Source: Rhizorhapis suberifaciens (lineage in GTDB: Bacteria > Pseudomonadota > Alphaproteobacteria > Sphingomonadales > Sphingomonadaceae). Taken from it: 64,000 bases of DNA. The notes beneath the pieces were generated by a model, which made no database searches, was not told where the DNA came from, and was given only the letters and a program-made list of their open reading frames with translations. Numbering within the stretch: position 1 is the stretch's first letter; each line of letters starts with the position of its first letter. Location: NCBI RefSeq assembly GCF_014200045.1, contig NZ_JACHOV010000005.1, positions 124,001 to 188,000 on the forward strand. Direction: 5' to 3'. Below are positions 1 to 9,459 of the stretch, piece by piece. Made by a program: the position numbers and the translations under genes.

Positions 1-732
1 CCCGATGGCCACAAAAGCGCCATCCGCCGTGACATGCGACTTCTCGCCCGTCACTGTGTCCAGCAGGTCCACGCCCACCAGTCCCTCAGGAGTCCCGCCG
101 CCGACGAAACGCTCCACGCTCTTGTTCCACAACACCTTGATATTGGGGTGTGCAAACAGCCGATCCTGCAGGATTTTTTCCGCGCGAAAACTGTCACGCC
201 GATGGATCAGCGTCACGTCGTGACTGTGATTGGTGAGGTACAGCGCCTCCTCGACCGCGGTATTGCCGCCACCGATCACCACGACCTTCTTGCCACGATA
301 GAAAAAGCCGTCGCACGTGGCACAGGCGGAAACACCCTTCCCCTGCAGCAAAATCTCGCTTTCCAGACCAAGCCACTTGGCTTGAGCGCCCGTGGCGATC
401 ACCAGCGTATCGCCATAATATTCCACTCCTCCGTCACCGATCAAGCGAAACGGCCGCTTCGAAAGGTCCACCTCGACGATTTGATCGTACATCATGCGGG
501 CGCCGACATGTTCCGCCTGGGCCTGCATCTCTTCCATCAGCCAAGGCCCCTGAATCACATCACGGAAGCCGGGATAATTTTCCACATCCGTCGTGATCGT
601 CAGCTGTCCGCCCGGTTGCAGACCCTGAACCACGATCGGCGCAAGCCCCGCCCGCGCCCCATAAATGGCCGCGCTAAGCCCCGCAGGGCCGGAACCAAGG
701 ATCAGCATGCGGGTGGAATGGGTGGATGTCAT
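1..732 (-). CDS. trxB: Thioredoxin-disulfide reductase, 3' end cut by window edge
   Basis: FAD- and NADPH-dependent enzyme that reduces thioredoxin in the cytoplasm. About 244 N-terminal residues are visible and the frame is open to the left edge. The FAD-binding GSGPAG motif lies at residues 13-18, the redox-active CATC disulfide at residues 137-140, and an NADPH-binding GGGNTA motif follows. The start is the ATG at 730-732 (MTSTHSTRMLILG), which fits the usual family start. It is the last gene of a minus-strand run and lies 119 bases downstream of the Anbu peptidase. The C-terminal FAD segment lies outside the window. Identity is secure because of the CATC motif in its normal context. Confidence 0.95.
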   Translation of the reverse strand, partial: MTSTHSTRMLILGSGPAGLSAAIYGARAGLAPIVVQGLQPGGQLTITTDVENYPGFRDVIQGPWLMEEMQAQAEHVGARMMYDQIVEVDLSKRPFRLIGDGGVEYYGDTLVIATGAQAKWLGLESEILLQGKGVSACATCDGFFYRGKKVVVIGGGNTAVEEALYLTNHSHDVTLIHRRDSFRAEKILQDRLFAHPNIKVLWNKSVERFVGGGTPEGLVGVDLLDTVTGEKSHVTADGAFVAIG

Positions 733-851
733 GGGCAGCTTTCCGATTGTTGCTCTGTCGATTCGCTCAGATGCGGGAGATAGTGATTGGCGCGGGTCCT
801 GCGCAAGCGGCGCGAACATAGAGTTTCTTTGCCGACTGGAAGCAGCCGCCT

Positions 852-1589
852 TTAATCCATGACGGACGGCAGATCCTCGAACCCTTTCCGCAAGGCTGCT
901 GCCCAGCTCTGCGAAATTGCGCCGAACTGCGGATCGTCCGCCTCGATCCGTGTGCGCGTGCGGAAATCGAAGGTATCTCGTTCAATGATCGCAAGGTCCA
1001 GAGGCATGCCGACGGAAAGGTTCGACCGCAGCGTCGAATCCATCGACACGCACACTGCCTTGACGCACTCTTCGATCGAGGAGCCGGGGCTGATCACGCG
1101 ATCGAGGATAGGCTTGCCATATTTATGCTCGCCAATCTGGAAATAGGGCGTGTCTACCGTCGCCTCGATGAAATTGCCGGCGCTGTACATAAGATATAGC
1201 CGCGGCCTGCCGCCCTTGCGCTGACCGCACACCATGATCGTGGCGTCCGCGGCCGATCCTTGCAATTCGATTGTATGGCGATACTTGCCCTGCATTGAGG
1301 CCATCGCCTCGCCTGTAAGCTGAGCGACGCGGAACATACTGTCACAATTAAGGATGGTTTCGACATTGGGGTCGTCAGCGGCTTTCTGGATGCCCCGCGC
1401 CAATATCGACTGGACCCCCTGAGTGATCGACAAATTACCCGACATCAATATGCCGATGGCGCGCTCGCCAGGCACTTCATACGTAAACAGCTTCCGAAAG
1501 CGCGAGATATTGTCCATACCCGCATTGGTTCGGGTGTCCGCAAGCATCACAATGCCCGCATCCACTCTTACCGCCACGCAGTAGGTCAT
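852..1589 (-). CDS. Proteasome-type peptidase, Anbu family
   Basis: Protein of 245 aa resembling the bacterial proteasome ancestral beta subunit (Anbu, Ntn-hydrolase fold). The start MTYCVAVRVDAG is preceded by a good Shine-Dalgarno sequence (GAGAGGAAA just before ATG), so the longer in-frame version from 1664 is rejected. After Met removal Thr would be the N-terminal nucleophile. The LADTRTNAGMDNI segment and FRK carry the expected Asp and Lys partners of the active site. No propeptide is present, as is typical of Anbu. Known Anbu proteins form open helical or lock-washer rings; substrates are unknown. The usual companions (alpha-E protein, circularly permuted ATP-grasp, transglutaminase-like protein) are absent from both sides within this window: upstream is a pilin-like gene, downstream trxB. 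Confidence 0.85.
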   Translation of the reverse strand: MTYCVAVRVDAGIVMLADTRTNAGMDNISRFRKLFTYEVPGERAIGILMSGNLSITQGVQSILARGIQKAADDPNVETILNCDSMFRVAQLTGEAMASMQGKYRHTIELQGSAADATIMVCGQRKGGRPRLYLMYSAGNFIEATVDTPYFQIGEHKYGKPILDRVISPGSSIEECVKAVCVSMDSTLRSNLSVGMPLDLAIIERDTFDFRTRTRIEADDPQFGAISQSWAAALRKGFEDLPSVMD

Positions 1590-1752
1590 TTTCCTCTCGC
1601 CTCGTGTCGTTGTTATTGCTGCCGGGCCTGTTCGGCCTCGTTGGGGCTGGGGTGCGCGATCCAAACGTCCGCGTCAATGAAGATCTCACCCGCGGCCTTG
1701 AAGGAACCGCATCTCAAAGGCCCAGGCGCGCCGCAATAACAAGGGGTGCAAA

Positions 1753-2127
1753 CTATTTTCCCGAACCCTTGCCATTATTGTTCGCGCTCTTGGAATTGCC
1801 ATTATCAGAACCGCTATCATTATGCGGGTTGCTTTTGGCAGCGGCGGCGGCAGCTTTTCCGGGCACTGAATTGGATGGCTGTGAGCTTTCCCCCGCGTCG
1901 GCTTCAGGCGCTGTTGGAGCAGCTGCTGCAAAAGCGGGCTGGCCTTCGGACGGCTCAATTGAGGCGAAAAGGCTGGCCGATCTTTCAAGGCTGCTGGCAA
2001 TTGCCTGGCCCAGATTGAACGAGGCAAGGACAAGGCCAGTACCGATCACGCCGAGCAACAGCGCATATTCGGCAGCACTGGCTCCCGACCGGTCCCTTGC
2101 GAATGATCGCAACCAGGCCAATATCAT
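1753..2127 (-). CDS. Flp-type pilin-like protein with long low-complexity tail
   Basis: 124 aa. Residues 1-45 look like an Flp/Fap pilin: a short basic N-terminus, the RDRSGASAAEYALLLGVIG processing region with the conserved Glu after the predicted prepilin cleavage site, and a hydrophobic helix. Typical Flp pilins end after 50-70 residues, but here about 75 residues rich in Ala, Pro, Ser, Asn and Gly follow, ending in repeated SNGN-like runs. No tad/cpa assembly genes are in the window. It may be a minor pilin or a pseudopilin. Assignment to the family is good; the role of the tail is unknown. Confidence 0.75.
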   Translation of the reverse strand: MILAWLRSFARDRSGASAAEYALLLGVIGTGLVLASFNLGQAIASSLERSASLFASIEPSEGQPAFAAAAPTAPEADAGESSQPSNSVPGKAAAAAAKSNPHNDSGSDNGNSKSANNNGKGSGK

Positions 2128-2279
2128 TAATCCCTCCCGCTGGCCGAAGCCTAAGCAAAAATGCTCTTACGCGCGGTTTCTGTCAACGAAATCCACTTTT
2201 CATTAACCACCAATTTTGGGCGCCGTTGGCGCATCACCCCTTGCGAGACTCATGGCCCCCGCGCGACTCATTCTTTTGG

Positions 2280-2356
2280 TGGTAGCGGAGGAGGGACTCG
2301 AACCCCCGACACGCGGATTATGATTCCGCTGCTCTAACCTGCTGAGCTACTCCGCC
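2280..2356 (-). tRNA. tRNA-Met (anticodon CAT)
   Basis: Reads on the minus strand as a complete 77-nt cloverleaf including an encoded CCA end. The anticodon stem GCGGA/TCCGC encloses loop ATCATAA, giving anticodon CAT. The T-arm has GGTTCGAGTCC and the D-arm has AGCTCAGCAGGTTAGAGC. The acceptor stem closes with a G-T pair at position 1-72, so it is not the initiator type with a C-A mismatch. Elongator Met is more likely than lysidine-type Ile2, which cannot be fully excluded without a model. Confidence 0.93.
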
Positions 2357-2528
2357 ACATCGCCTGTTCGTGCGGCAGTGCGCGGCCTATACGCAGCCGC
2401 CAGGCACCGGTCAACCATATCAGGCAGCAATTTCTGTGCAAGATGGGCTTGCCTAGCCCAAAAAAGATCGTCAAGCAGCGCAGGAAACTAAAGAACGCAG
2501 CAGAAAACGTAGTAACGGCGGGAAAGAT

Positions 2529-3758
2529 ATGTCCAATTATGACGTGCTGATCATTGGCGCAGGCCACGCAGGCGCTCAGGCGGCGCTGATGCTGCGGCAG
2601 ATGAAGTTCGAAGGCACCATTGGCCTGCTTGGTGACGAGAAAGAACCACCCTATGAACGCCCTCCGCTGTCCAAGGAATATATGGCGGGCGAAAAGCCGT
2701 TCGAGCGAATTCTGATCCGTCCGGAGACCTTCTGGGCCGAACGCAAGGTGGACATGCTGCTCGGCAAGCGGGTTGTGAAGGTCGAACCGCAGGCACACAA
2801 GGTCATTCTCTCAGACGACAGCGAAGTGGGCTATGGCAAGCTCATCTGGGCCGCGGGCGGCACGCCGCGCCTGCTGTCCTGCCCCGGCTCCGATAGTCAA
2901 AGGATATTCGCTGTCCGCCGCCGCGACGACGTCGATGCCATCATGAAAATTCTCCCTGAAATAGGGCATGTAGCGGTCATCGGCGGCGGCTATATCGGGC
3001 TGGAGGCCGCTGCGGTCCTCACCAAGCTCGGCAAGAAGGTGACCGTGTTGGAAGCACTGGATCGCGTCCTCGCCCGCGTGGCCGGCGAACCGCTGTCGCG
3101 ATTCTATGAGGAAGATCACCGTGCTCACGGCGTTGACCTGCGCACTGGTGCAATGGTCGAAGCGCTGGAAAGTGACAATGGCAATGTGTCTGCGGTGCTG
3201 CTTGCAAATGGAGAGCGGATCGCGACCGACATGGTCATCGTCGGCATCGGCATCATCCCCGAAACCGCGCCGCTTTTGGCCGCGGGCGCCAGCGGTGGCA
3301 ATGGGGTGGATGTCGATGCCTTTTGCCGAACCAGCCTGCCCGACATCTATGCCGTGGGGGACTGTGCGGCCCATGCCAACAGATTTGCGGGCGGCGCGCA
3401 AATCCGCCTGGAATCGGTCCAGAACGCCAATGACCAGGCGAAGGTGGCTGTCTCCGACATTTTGGGGCAGTCAACAGAATATGACGCGGTGCCCTGGTTC
3501 TGGTCCAACCAATATGACCTGCGCCTGCAAACCGTTGGCCTCGCTAGCGGCCATGACAAGGTGATCGTGCGGGGAGATACGGCGAATCGTAGCTTTTCCG
3601 TCATTTACCTGAAGCACGGCAAGATGATCGCGCTCGATTGTGTCAATGCCACCAAGGATTATGTCCAGGGCCGTGCCCATATATTGTCGGGCGCGGCACT
3701 GGATCAGGCGCAACTGGCTGATCCATCCATCCCACTCAAAGAGGTTGGATTAGCATGA
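2529..3758 (+). CDS. FAD-dependent ferredoxin reductase (putidaredoxin reductase type)
   Basis: 409 aa NAD(P)H-dependent flavoprotein that normally passes electrons to a [2Fe-2S] ferredoxin serving a cytochrome P450 or Rieske oxygenase. The FAD motif GAGHAG is at residues 10-15, the PPYERPPLSKEY segment typical of the family follows, the NAD-binding GGGYIGLEAA motif is near residue 156, and YAVGDCA near residue 280 binds FAD. A C-terminal reductase dimerisation domain with WFWSNQYDLRLQ is present. A GGGAAAG ribosome site precedes the ATG. No ferredoxin or oxygenase gene is adjacent, so the partner must be encoded elsewhere. It is convergent with the rRNA methyltransferase gene. Confidence 0.88.
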   Translation: MSNYDVLIIGAGHAGAQAALMLRQMKFEGTIGLLGDEKEPPYERPPLSKEYMAGEKPFERILIRPETFWAERKVDMLLGKRVVKVEPQAHKVILSDDSEVGYGKLIWAAGGTPRLLSCPGSDSQRIFAVRRRDDVDAIMKILPEIGHVAVIGGGYIGLEAAAVLTKLGKKVTVLEALDRVLARVAGEPLSRFYEEDHRAHGVDLRTGAMVEALESDNGNVSAVLLANGERIATDMVIVGIGIIPETAPLLAAGASGGNGVDVDAFCRTSLPDIYAVGDCAAHANRFAGGAQIRLESVQNANDQAKVAVSDILGQSTEYDAVPWFWSNQYDLRLQTVGLASGHDKVIVRGDTANRSFSVIYLKHGKMIALDCVNATKDYVQGRAHILSGAALDQAQLADPSIPLKEVGLA

Positions 3759-3764
3759 ACCCTG

Positions 3765-4976
3765 TTATGCTCGGCCTTTGAAAATCCCCACCAGTTCGAC
3801 ATGTGTGGACCACCGAAATTGTCCGACGGGCTGTACATTTTCCAGTCGATAGCCTGACTCGATCAACAGCTTGGCGTCCCGTGCGAAGCTTCCGGGATTA
3901 CAGGAGACATAAGCGATAATCGGCACGCTGGACAGCGAGAGCTGCTGCACCTGCTCGCGCGCGCCTGCGCGAGGCGGATCGAGGATGATTGCTTCAAAGC
4001 GGTTGAGTTCGGCGGGAATCAATGGCCTGCGAAACAGATCGCGATGATCAGCAACCAGCTTTCTTTGCGTACGATTGGCCGCGTGCCTCAGGGACAGCAC
4101 CAGATCCCGTGCAGCTTCAGCCGCATAGACTGCCTTCCCCTGCCCCATTGAAAGGGCAAAGGTTCCAAGGCCGCTGAATAGGTCGGCGATAGTCGCTGCA
4201 TCGGCAACGGCAAGCCGCACCGCCTCCACCAGCGCATCCTCTCCGTCTTGCGTCGCTTGTAGAAAAGCGAATGGCGGAATAGGCACCGCTACACCACCGA
4301 AGCTGACCGTCACCGGCTCGGGCTCCCATCGCGTCTGCGGTCCAAATCCCTCGTCTATGCTGAGGCGAGCGAGACTGTGCTCCTGCGCAAAGGCAGTCAG
4401 ACGCTCAGCGGCCGCAAGGTCGTCCGCCCCTACATTGTCGAGCAGCAGGTCGACGCCCTGATCGGTCAGCGTCATCTTTACATGGGCCGCGCGGCGGTCC
4501 TCCACCAAATCATGGACCAGCGCCCGCAACGGCTTCGTCAGCCCAAAAAGCGAAGGATGGAGGATGTCACACATCATCATGTCAACGATGCGATGACTGT
4601 TTTCGCTGGAAAAACCGAGATGCAGCGGTTTTCCGAACCGGGCGGCCCGCAGAGCGGTACGGCGGCGGCTCTTGGGCGGAGATACATAAGCCGGCGATAT
4701 ATGCTCTGCCGTAACGCCTTGTCCCGCCAGTGCGCCAGCCACGCGGTCACGGACATAGGCAGTCAGGCTCTCCTCATCCAGATGCTGGAGTTGGCATCCT
4801 CCACATAGAGGAAAATGCATGCAGGGCGGCTCTGCATGGTGCGGACCCAAAATGAGGCCGCCGCTAGAGTTCAGACGGTCACCGGGCGCGCTCAGGGGCA
4901 CATGTCGTCCGTCGGCTGTGACGCCATCGCCTTTGGCGGCGATGCGAATGATTTCGTCGGCGTCGATCACAAGCAA
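3765..4976 (-). CDS. 23S rRNA (uracil-C5)-methyltransferase, RlmC/RlmD family
   Basis: 403 aa SAM-dependent RNA methyltransferase of the TrmA/RlmCD family. Cysteines C52, C58 and C61 (CMHFPLCGGC) and a fourth near C136 (VDMMMCDIL) fit the [4Fe-4S] site of RlmD. The SAM motif DLFSGLGTFA, the DPPRAGA motif and the catalytic SCNPGSFARD motif follow in order. The N-terminal TRAM-like part is short. The frame opens with TTG at 4976, but a GTG at 4968-4970 overlaps the stop of the preceding nnr gene (GTGA) and could be the real start. Which uridine (747 or 1939) it methylates cannot be decided here. Cotranscribed with nnr. Confidence 0.88.
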   Translation of the reverse strand: MLVIDADEIIRIAAKGDGVTADGRHVPLSAPGDRLNSSGGLILGPHHAEPPCMHFPLCGGCQLQHLDEESLTAYVRDRVAGALAGQGVTAEHISPAYVSPPKSRRRTALRAARFGKPLHLGFSSENSHRIVDMMMCDILHPSLFGLTKPLRALVHDLVEDRRAAHVKMTLTDQGVDLLLDNVGADDLAAAERLTAFAQEHSLARLSIDEGFGPQTRWEPEPVTVSFGGVAVPIPPFAFLQATQDGEDALVEAVRLAVADAATIADLFSGLGTFALSMGQGKAVYAAEAARDLVLSLRHAANRTQRKLVADHRDLFRRPLIPAELNRFEAIILDPPRAGAREQVQQLSLSSVPIIAYVSCNPGSFARDAKLLIESGYRLENVQPVGQFRWSTHVELVGIFKGRA

Positions 4977-6376
4977 GCAGCCACGGCAGCCGTCACGTGT
5001 GCGATCAAGTCATCCGCAACAAAGGCCGGCTTGGCGCGACGTGCAGCGTCCGACAGAAGCCAGGCTGCATTGCAGGCGGCGGCAACGGGGTCCCTTGTCA
5101 CAGCAAGTTGGGCGGCGCAAAGACCGGCCAGGACATCACCTGTGCCCGCAGTGGAAAGCCAGTGCGATGATGCCGGTGCTATCCATGCCTGCCCGTCGGG
5201 CGCGGCGATAACCGTGTCGGGACCCTTGTAAACGACAACGGCCTTTGCCTTCAGCGCAGCCTGCCGCGCGCGTTCGACCTTGCTCCCCTTCAGCTTGCCG
5301 AAGAGGCGCACGAACTCTCCTTCGTGCGGAGTGAGAATCGGGCGATGCGGTAGCTCGGTCACCCGATCCATCCCGCGATCTGCAAGAAGGATGAGCGCGT
5401 CGGCGTCAAGCACCAGCGGATGACCGCTGTTCAGCGCCGACTCCAATCTTGCCCAGGCTTCCTCGTCGCGACCGAGACCTGGTCCAGCAAGCACGGCGGC
5501 GATACGTTCGTCAGCCAGAATGTCCCGAACGGCATAATGATCGGGAGCGTCCAACTGGACGATTGCCTGGGTGGCGAGACAAGCAGGGGTCGACTTGCTC
5601 AGATATTTTAAGTAGCCCGCACCTGCCCTGGCTGCAGCTTCAGCGGCGAGCGTGCTGGCGCCGGGCATATGGCCGCCGACGATCGCCGCCAAACCACGGC
5701 TATATTTGTGAGCGGTTGCGGCAGGACCTTCGAGGCGTGGCTTTTCCAACAGGTAGAGTACTCCACCTGATGCGTCGATGCCGATGTCAGCGCAGACGAG
5801 ACTGCGGAAACGGCTGGCCCCCGGCTGCAGGAAGTGTGAGCGTTTGTAGCTGCCTAGAGCGATGCAGAGATCGAATAGCGGGACGGGCGACAGGCATGCC
5901 CCTGTGTCGCTATCCATTCCGCTTGGAAGATCGATGGCAAAACTGTGCTTTGCCTTGCTGACAAGCTCGGCCAATGATCCCGACAACCGGGCATCCAGAC
6001 GCCGCTTCAGGCCAGTTCCAAATAGAGCGTCCACGACCTGAAGAGCAGGCTTTGCGGTGGCCAGATCATCGACAGGGCCGTTCCAAGCTTCCCTTGCCCG
6101 GCTGGCGGAAGCCGTCGCGCTCTCTCCGGTCGCGGCAACCCGCACCGGAACCCCGCGATCCTTCAAAATACGTGCAATAACAAAGCCATCTCCGCCATTA
6201 TTGCCAGGCCCGCATAAGATAAGCGTGCTTCGATGGCCGCCAACTCGCCAGATATATTCGGCGCAGGCCGCCCCGGCGCGCTCCATTACGTCATATTCAG
6301 CTATGCCGCTTGCGAACAGGCGCTGCTCAGCCTTGCGCATCTCGGCCGCCGTCAGGATGGGCGCGCCCAGCCTCAT
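4967..6376 (-). CDS. nnr: Bifunctional NAD(P)HX epimerase / ADP-dependent dehydratase
   Basis: 469 aa enzyme repairing hydrated NAD(P)H. The N-terminal YjeF_N epimerase domain spans about residues 1-210 and carries the GPGNNGGDGFV motif and the IDLPSGMDSD motif. The C-terminal kinase-like dehydratase domain spans about residues 225-469 and carries the LAGPGLG motif, the LTPHEGEF motif and the STAGTGDVLAG nucleotide motif with its catalytic Asp. The length matches the bacterial fused form. The start lies 4 bases after the lipoprotein stop and the 3' end overlaps the rRNA methyltransferase gene, so the three are probably one transcript. Confidence 0.95.
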   Translation of the reverse strand: MRLGAPILTAAEMRKAEQRLFASGIAEYDVMERAGAACAEYIWRVGGHRSTLILCGPGNNGGDGFVIARILKDRGVPVRVAATGESATASASRAREAWNGPVDDLATAKPALQVVDALFGTGLKRRLDARLSGSLAELVSKAKHSFAIDLPSGMDSDTGACLSPVPLFDLCIALGSYKRSHFLQPGASRFRSLVCADIGIDASGGVLYLLEKPRLEGPAATAHKYSRGLAAIVGGHMPGASTLAAEAAARAGAGYLKYLSKSTPACLATQAIVQLDAPDHYAVRDILADERIAAVLAGPGLGRDEEAWARLESALNSGHPLVLDADALILLADRGMDRVTELPHRPILTPHEGEFVRLFGKLKGSKVERARQAALKAKAVVVYKGPDTVIAAPDGQAWIAPASSHWLSTAGTGDVLAGLCAAQLAVTRDPVAAACNAAWLLSDAARRAKPAFVADDLIAHVTAAVAACL

Positions 6377-6379
6377 CGA

Positions 6380-6769
6380 TCAATCCGCCTTGGGGCCAAT
6401 GGTAGCCGGAAAGCGATAGCGGTCGCCGCCGACCGCCACGTCGATCATATTGTCCGCGACGATGAACAGCTTCGACGGCTCGGCGCCATCGGCTGGCACT
6501 ACGCCGCGCCCGTCCCGAACAACCTCGAAACGACGGAAGCCCCCTTCGGGATGATGCACGACAAGCACCTGACCCTCCGGGCTGTCAACGCGCTCAAGCA
6601 GGCAGCTTTGCGTCATGTCCTTCGCGCCGTCGACAGCGCAAAAGAGCTTGCCGTCAACATCGGCGGTCGTCTCAGGCACGTCGTTGCTCGAATCGCAGGC
6701 CGCGAGGAGGAGGAGGACGCTTAGGCCGCATGCCACCCTGCTCCTGCGAAAGCTGGGCTCAAGGGTCAT
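6380..6769 (-). CDS. Small lipoprotein of unknown function
   Basis: 129 aa. The N-terminus MTLEPSFRRSRVACG is followed by a hydrophobic stretch ending LLLLAACDSS, a clear lipobox, so export and lipidation at that Cys are expected. Two further cysteines (FCAVDG and QSCLL) could form a disulfide. I do not recognise a domain. A longer in-frame start at 6853 would run into the ilvD coding end and would bury the signal peptide, so the inner ATG at 6767-6769 is chosen. It sits between ilvD (65 bases upstream) and nnr (4 bases downstream). Confidence 0.7.
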   Translation of the reverse strand: MTLEPSFRRSRVACGLSVLLLLAACDSSNDVPETTADVDGKLFCAVDGAKDMTQSCLLERVDSPEGQVLVVHHPEGGFRRFEVVRDGRGVVPADGAEPSKLFIVADNMIDVAVGGDRYRFPATIGPKAD

Positions 6770-6833
6770 TGGCGCTGCGTTTGCGAGTCCGGGCTCCTGC
6801 TTCCGAATGAGCACGGGGTTAAACGTCACCCGC

Positions 6834-8555
6834 TCAAATGTCAGCATAGACATGGGTTTCGGCCTTTGCTCCAGGATGCGTCACTGCACCCTTATAGGCC
6901 GGCCCCACATTCTGTGCATAGCGCCAGAGCGCTCCGGATTGGTAATCATTGGTCCGGGGCGTCCATGCCTTGCGGCGTTCGGCGAGCACCGTCTCATCCA
7001 CCTGAAGGTCGATAGTACCGGCTTCCGCATCGATGGAGATGATGTCGCCATTTTCAACCAGCGCGATTGGTCCGCCTTCAGCAGCCTCGGGTCCCACATG
7101 CCCGATGCAGAAACCGCGTGTCGCACCGGAAAAGCGGCCGTCGGTAATGAGGGCGACCTTCTCCCCCATGCCTTGACCATAGAGCGCGGCCGTGGTGGAC
7201 AGCATTTCCCGCATGCCAGGACCGCCCTTCGGCCCTTCATAGCGGATGATGATGACGCTGCCTTCCTTGATCTCCCGCTTTTCAACGGCAGCGAAGGTGT
7301 CTTCCTCGCTATCGAAGACCTGGGCTGGACCAGTGAACTGCAGGCGATGCATGCCGGCGACCTTCACAATGGCTCCTTCGGGAGCCAGACTGCCCCGAAG
7401 GCCAACGACCCCGCCCGTCGGCGTGATCGGGTTCTTGACGTCGTATATGACCTTCTGGTCGGGGTTCCAGGTGATTTCTTCAATATTTTCGCCCAACGTC
7501 TTTCCAGAGACCGTCATGCAGTTGCCATGCAGCAGGCCGTTGTCCATCAGCGTCTTCATCAGCATGTAGACGCCGCCGGCTTCATACATATCCCGGGCCA
7601 CATATTGTCCACCTGGTTGCAGGTCTGCGATGTAAGGCGTTGTTTTAAATATCTCCGCCACGTCGAATAGATCGAATTCGATGCCAGCTTCATGCGCCAT
7701 GGCGGGCAAGTGCAAACCGCCATTGGTGGAGCCGCCGGTTGCAGCCACGACGCGGGCCGCATTCTCGAACGCTTCGCGTGTGCAGATGTCGCGGGGACGG
7801 ATGTTACGCGCCAAAAGCTCCATCACCTGCTCACCCGCAGCCAGCGCAACTTCGTCGCGGCTTTTATAGGGTGCGGGGGCCATATTGCTGTTGGGCAGTG
7901 AAAGGCCAATCGCCTCGCCTACACAGGCCATGGTGTTGGCGGTATATTGACCGCCACAAGCGCCATGACCGGGACAGGCAACCTTTTCCAGATCGATCAG
8001 CTCCTGCAAAGGACAGGTGCCCGCCGCATATTTGCCAACGATTTCGAACACGTCCTTGACGGTGACATCCTTGTCATGGAAGCGGCCGGGCAGGATAGAC
8101 CCGCCATAAACGAAGATGCTGGGCACGTTGAGCCGAAGCATCGCCATCATCATGCCGGGCAGGCTCTTGTCGCAGCCGGCAAAGCCGACAAGCGCATCAT
8201 AGCAATGACCACGGACGGAAAGCTCCACCGAATCGGCAATGACTTCGCGGCTCACCAGCGAGCTTTTCATGCCCTGATGGCCCATGGCGATGCCGTCGGT
8301 CACGGTAATCGTATTGAACCGGCGAGGCATGCCACCGCCCTTTTCAACGCCCGCACGGCAGATGTCCGCCTGCGCATCGAGCGTGGTGTTGCAAGGCGCG
8401 CTGTCATTTCCCGCTGAGGCTATCGCCACGAAGGGACGCGCAATATCCTCTTCGGTAAGACCCATCGCGTAATAATAGCTACGGTGCGGCGCGCGCTCAG
8501 GGCCGACGGAAACGTGACGGCTGGGAAGCTTGTTTTTATCGAATATGTTCGTCAT
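6834..8555 (-). CDS. ilvD: Dihydroxy-acid dehydratase
   Basis: 573 aa iron-sulfur enzyme of valine, leucine and isoleucine synthesis that converts 2,3-dihydroxy acids to 2-oxo acids. Expected cluster cysteines are in [17 protein letters not shown] and [15 protein letters not shown]. The C-terminal domain carries [16 protein letters not shown]. Length agrees with the family. The 184 bases upstream to the next gene contain no leader peptide or attenuator that I can recognise. Confidence 0.96.
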   Translation of the reverse strand: MTNIFDKNKLPSRHVSVGPERAPHRSYYYAMGLTEEDIARPFVAIASAGNDSAPCNTTLDAQADICRAGVEKGGGMPRRFNTITVTDGIAMGHQGMKSSLVSREVIADSVELSVRGHCYDALVGFAGCDKSLPGMMMAMLRLNVPSIFVYGGSILPGRFHDKDVTVKDVFEIVGKYAAGTCPLQELIDLEKVACPGHGACGGQYTANTMACVGEAIGLSLPNSNMAPAPYKSRDEVALAAGEQVMELLARNIRPRDICTREAFENAARVVAATGGSTNGGLHLPAMAHEAGIEFDLFDVAEIFKTTPYIADLQPGGQYVARDMYEAGGVYMLMKTLMDNGLLHGNCMTVSGKTLGENIEEITWNPDQKVIYDVKNPITPTGGVVGLRGSLAPEGAIVKVAGMHRLQFTGPAQVFDSEEDTFAAVEKREIKEGSVIIIRYEGPKGGPGMREMLSTTAALYGQGMGEKVALITDGRFSGATRGFCIGHVGPEAAEGGPIALVENGDIISIDAEAGTIDLQVDETVLAERRKAWTPRTNDYQSGALWRYAQNVGPAYKGAVTHPGAKAETHVYADI

Positions 8556-8739
8556 TTCCTGTTCCTTCGAAGCCTATGAACCGCCCGTCCGTGTCGGACG
8601 AAGCCGAAACATGCACTCGCCAAGCCAACGTCCTCAACTTCGCTCGGGACCAGCGGCTTTACAGAGACGATCTTGTTTCAACTTGACCGATAGCGCAGTT
8701 GCTCTTTCTCGTGGCCGCCTCTTTCCAAAAAGGCACGTG

Positions 8740-9459
8740 TCAGGCAAGCAAATTGCGGCATTCGATCATTATGGGCGCCAATATCTCGGCAAATCGCCTT
8801 TGGCCCGCTTGGTCGCTCACCAGATCCTGCCGCATTTCCACGCCCAGATAGGGAATGCCGTTGCCCTCCCCATGACGGTTCATCGTCGCGTTGAGCAGTT
8901 TGCCCGAATAGGGAAGCTGGTCACCGACCTTCAGCCCCGCCGCTTCCAGCATGGGAATGGCGATGCGCGCCGCGCGATCATCCTGGTTGTAAAGAACACC
9001 GATGTCCCAGGGCCGATCCCCACTTCGATTTTTAAGAGCAGGCGTAAAGCTATGGATCGACAACAATATTTCTGGCCGATGCTCAACGATCATCTGCGCC
9101 AGCATATTGTGGTAAGGATGCCAGAACCGGTTCAGCCGCGTAGGCAGATCGGCGTCGTGATTGCCCAAAATTGAGTGCCCGTCGCTGCTGTGAGGAAGAA
9201 GGCCATGGGCATCCTCCTCACGATTAAGATCGATGACGAGCCTCGACGCGCCGCCCAACAGGCCGCCGCAATCCAGCCTGTCAGCCAGCAGCAACGCTAC
9301 TTCGGCAACGCCGATGTCCCACGCAATATGATCGTTCAACAGTTCGTCTGGCAGGCCAAGGTCGATGTCGGCCGGCACATGGTTCGATGCGTGATCGCCG
9401 ACGATCAGCATAGCGCTGCCATTCATCCGCCCGATGATCCGATAGGCTTCGGTTTCCAT
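8740..9459 (-). CDS. N-formylglutamate amidohydrolase family protein
   Basis: 239 aa. The family hydrolyses N-formyl-glutamate or related formyl/acyl amino acids. Visible motifs are VGDHASNHVP near residue 21 and LSIHSFTP near residue 133, which supply zinc-binding histidines, plus LVIDLNRE and GVEMRQDLV. There are no histidine-degradation genes nearby, so the true substrate is open. The start ATG (9457-9459) touches the stop of ispE, so the pair is likely cotranscribed. Confidence 0.85.
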   Translation of the reverse strand: METEAYRIIGRMNGSAMLIVGDHASNHVPADIDLGLPDELLNDHIAWDIGVAEVALLLADRLDCGGLLGGASRLVIDLNREEDAHGLLPHSSDGHSILGNHDADLPTRLNRFWHPYHNMLAQMIVEHRPEILLSIHSFTPALKNRSGDRPWDIGVLYNQDDRAARIAIPMLEAAGLKVGDQLPYSGKLLNATMNRHGEGNGIPYLGVEMRQDLVSDQAGQRRFAEILAPIMIECRNLLA

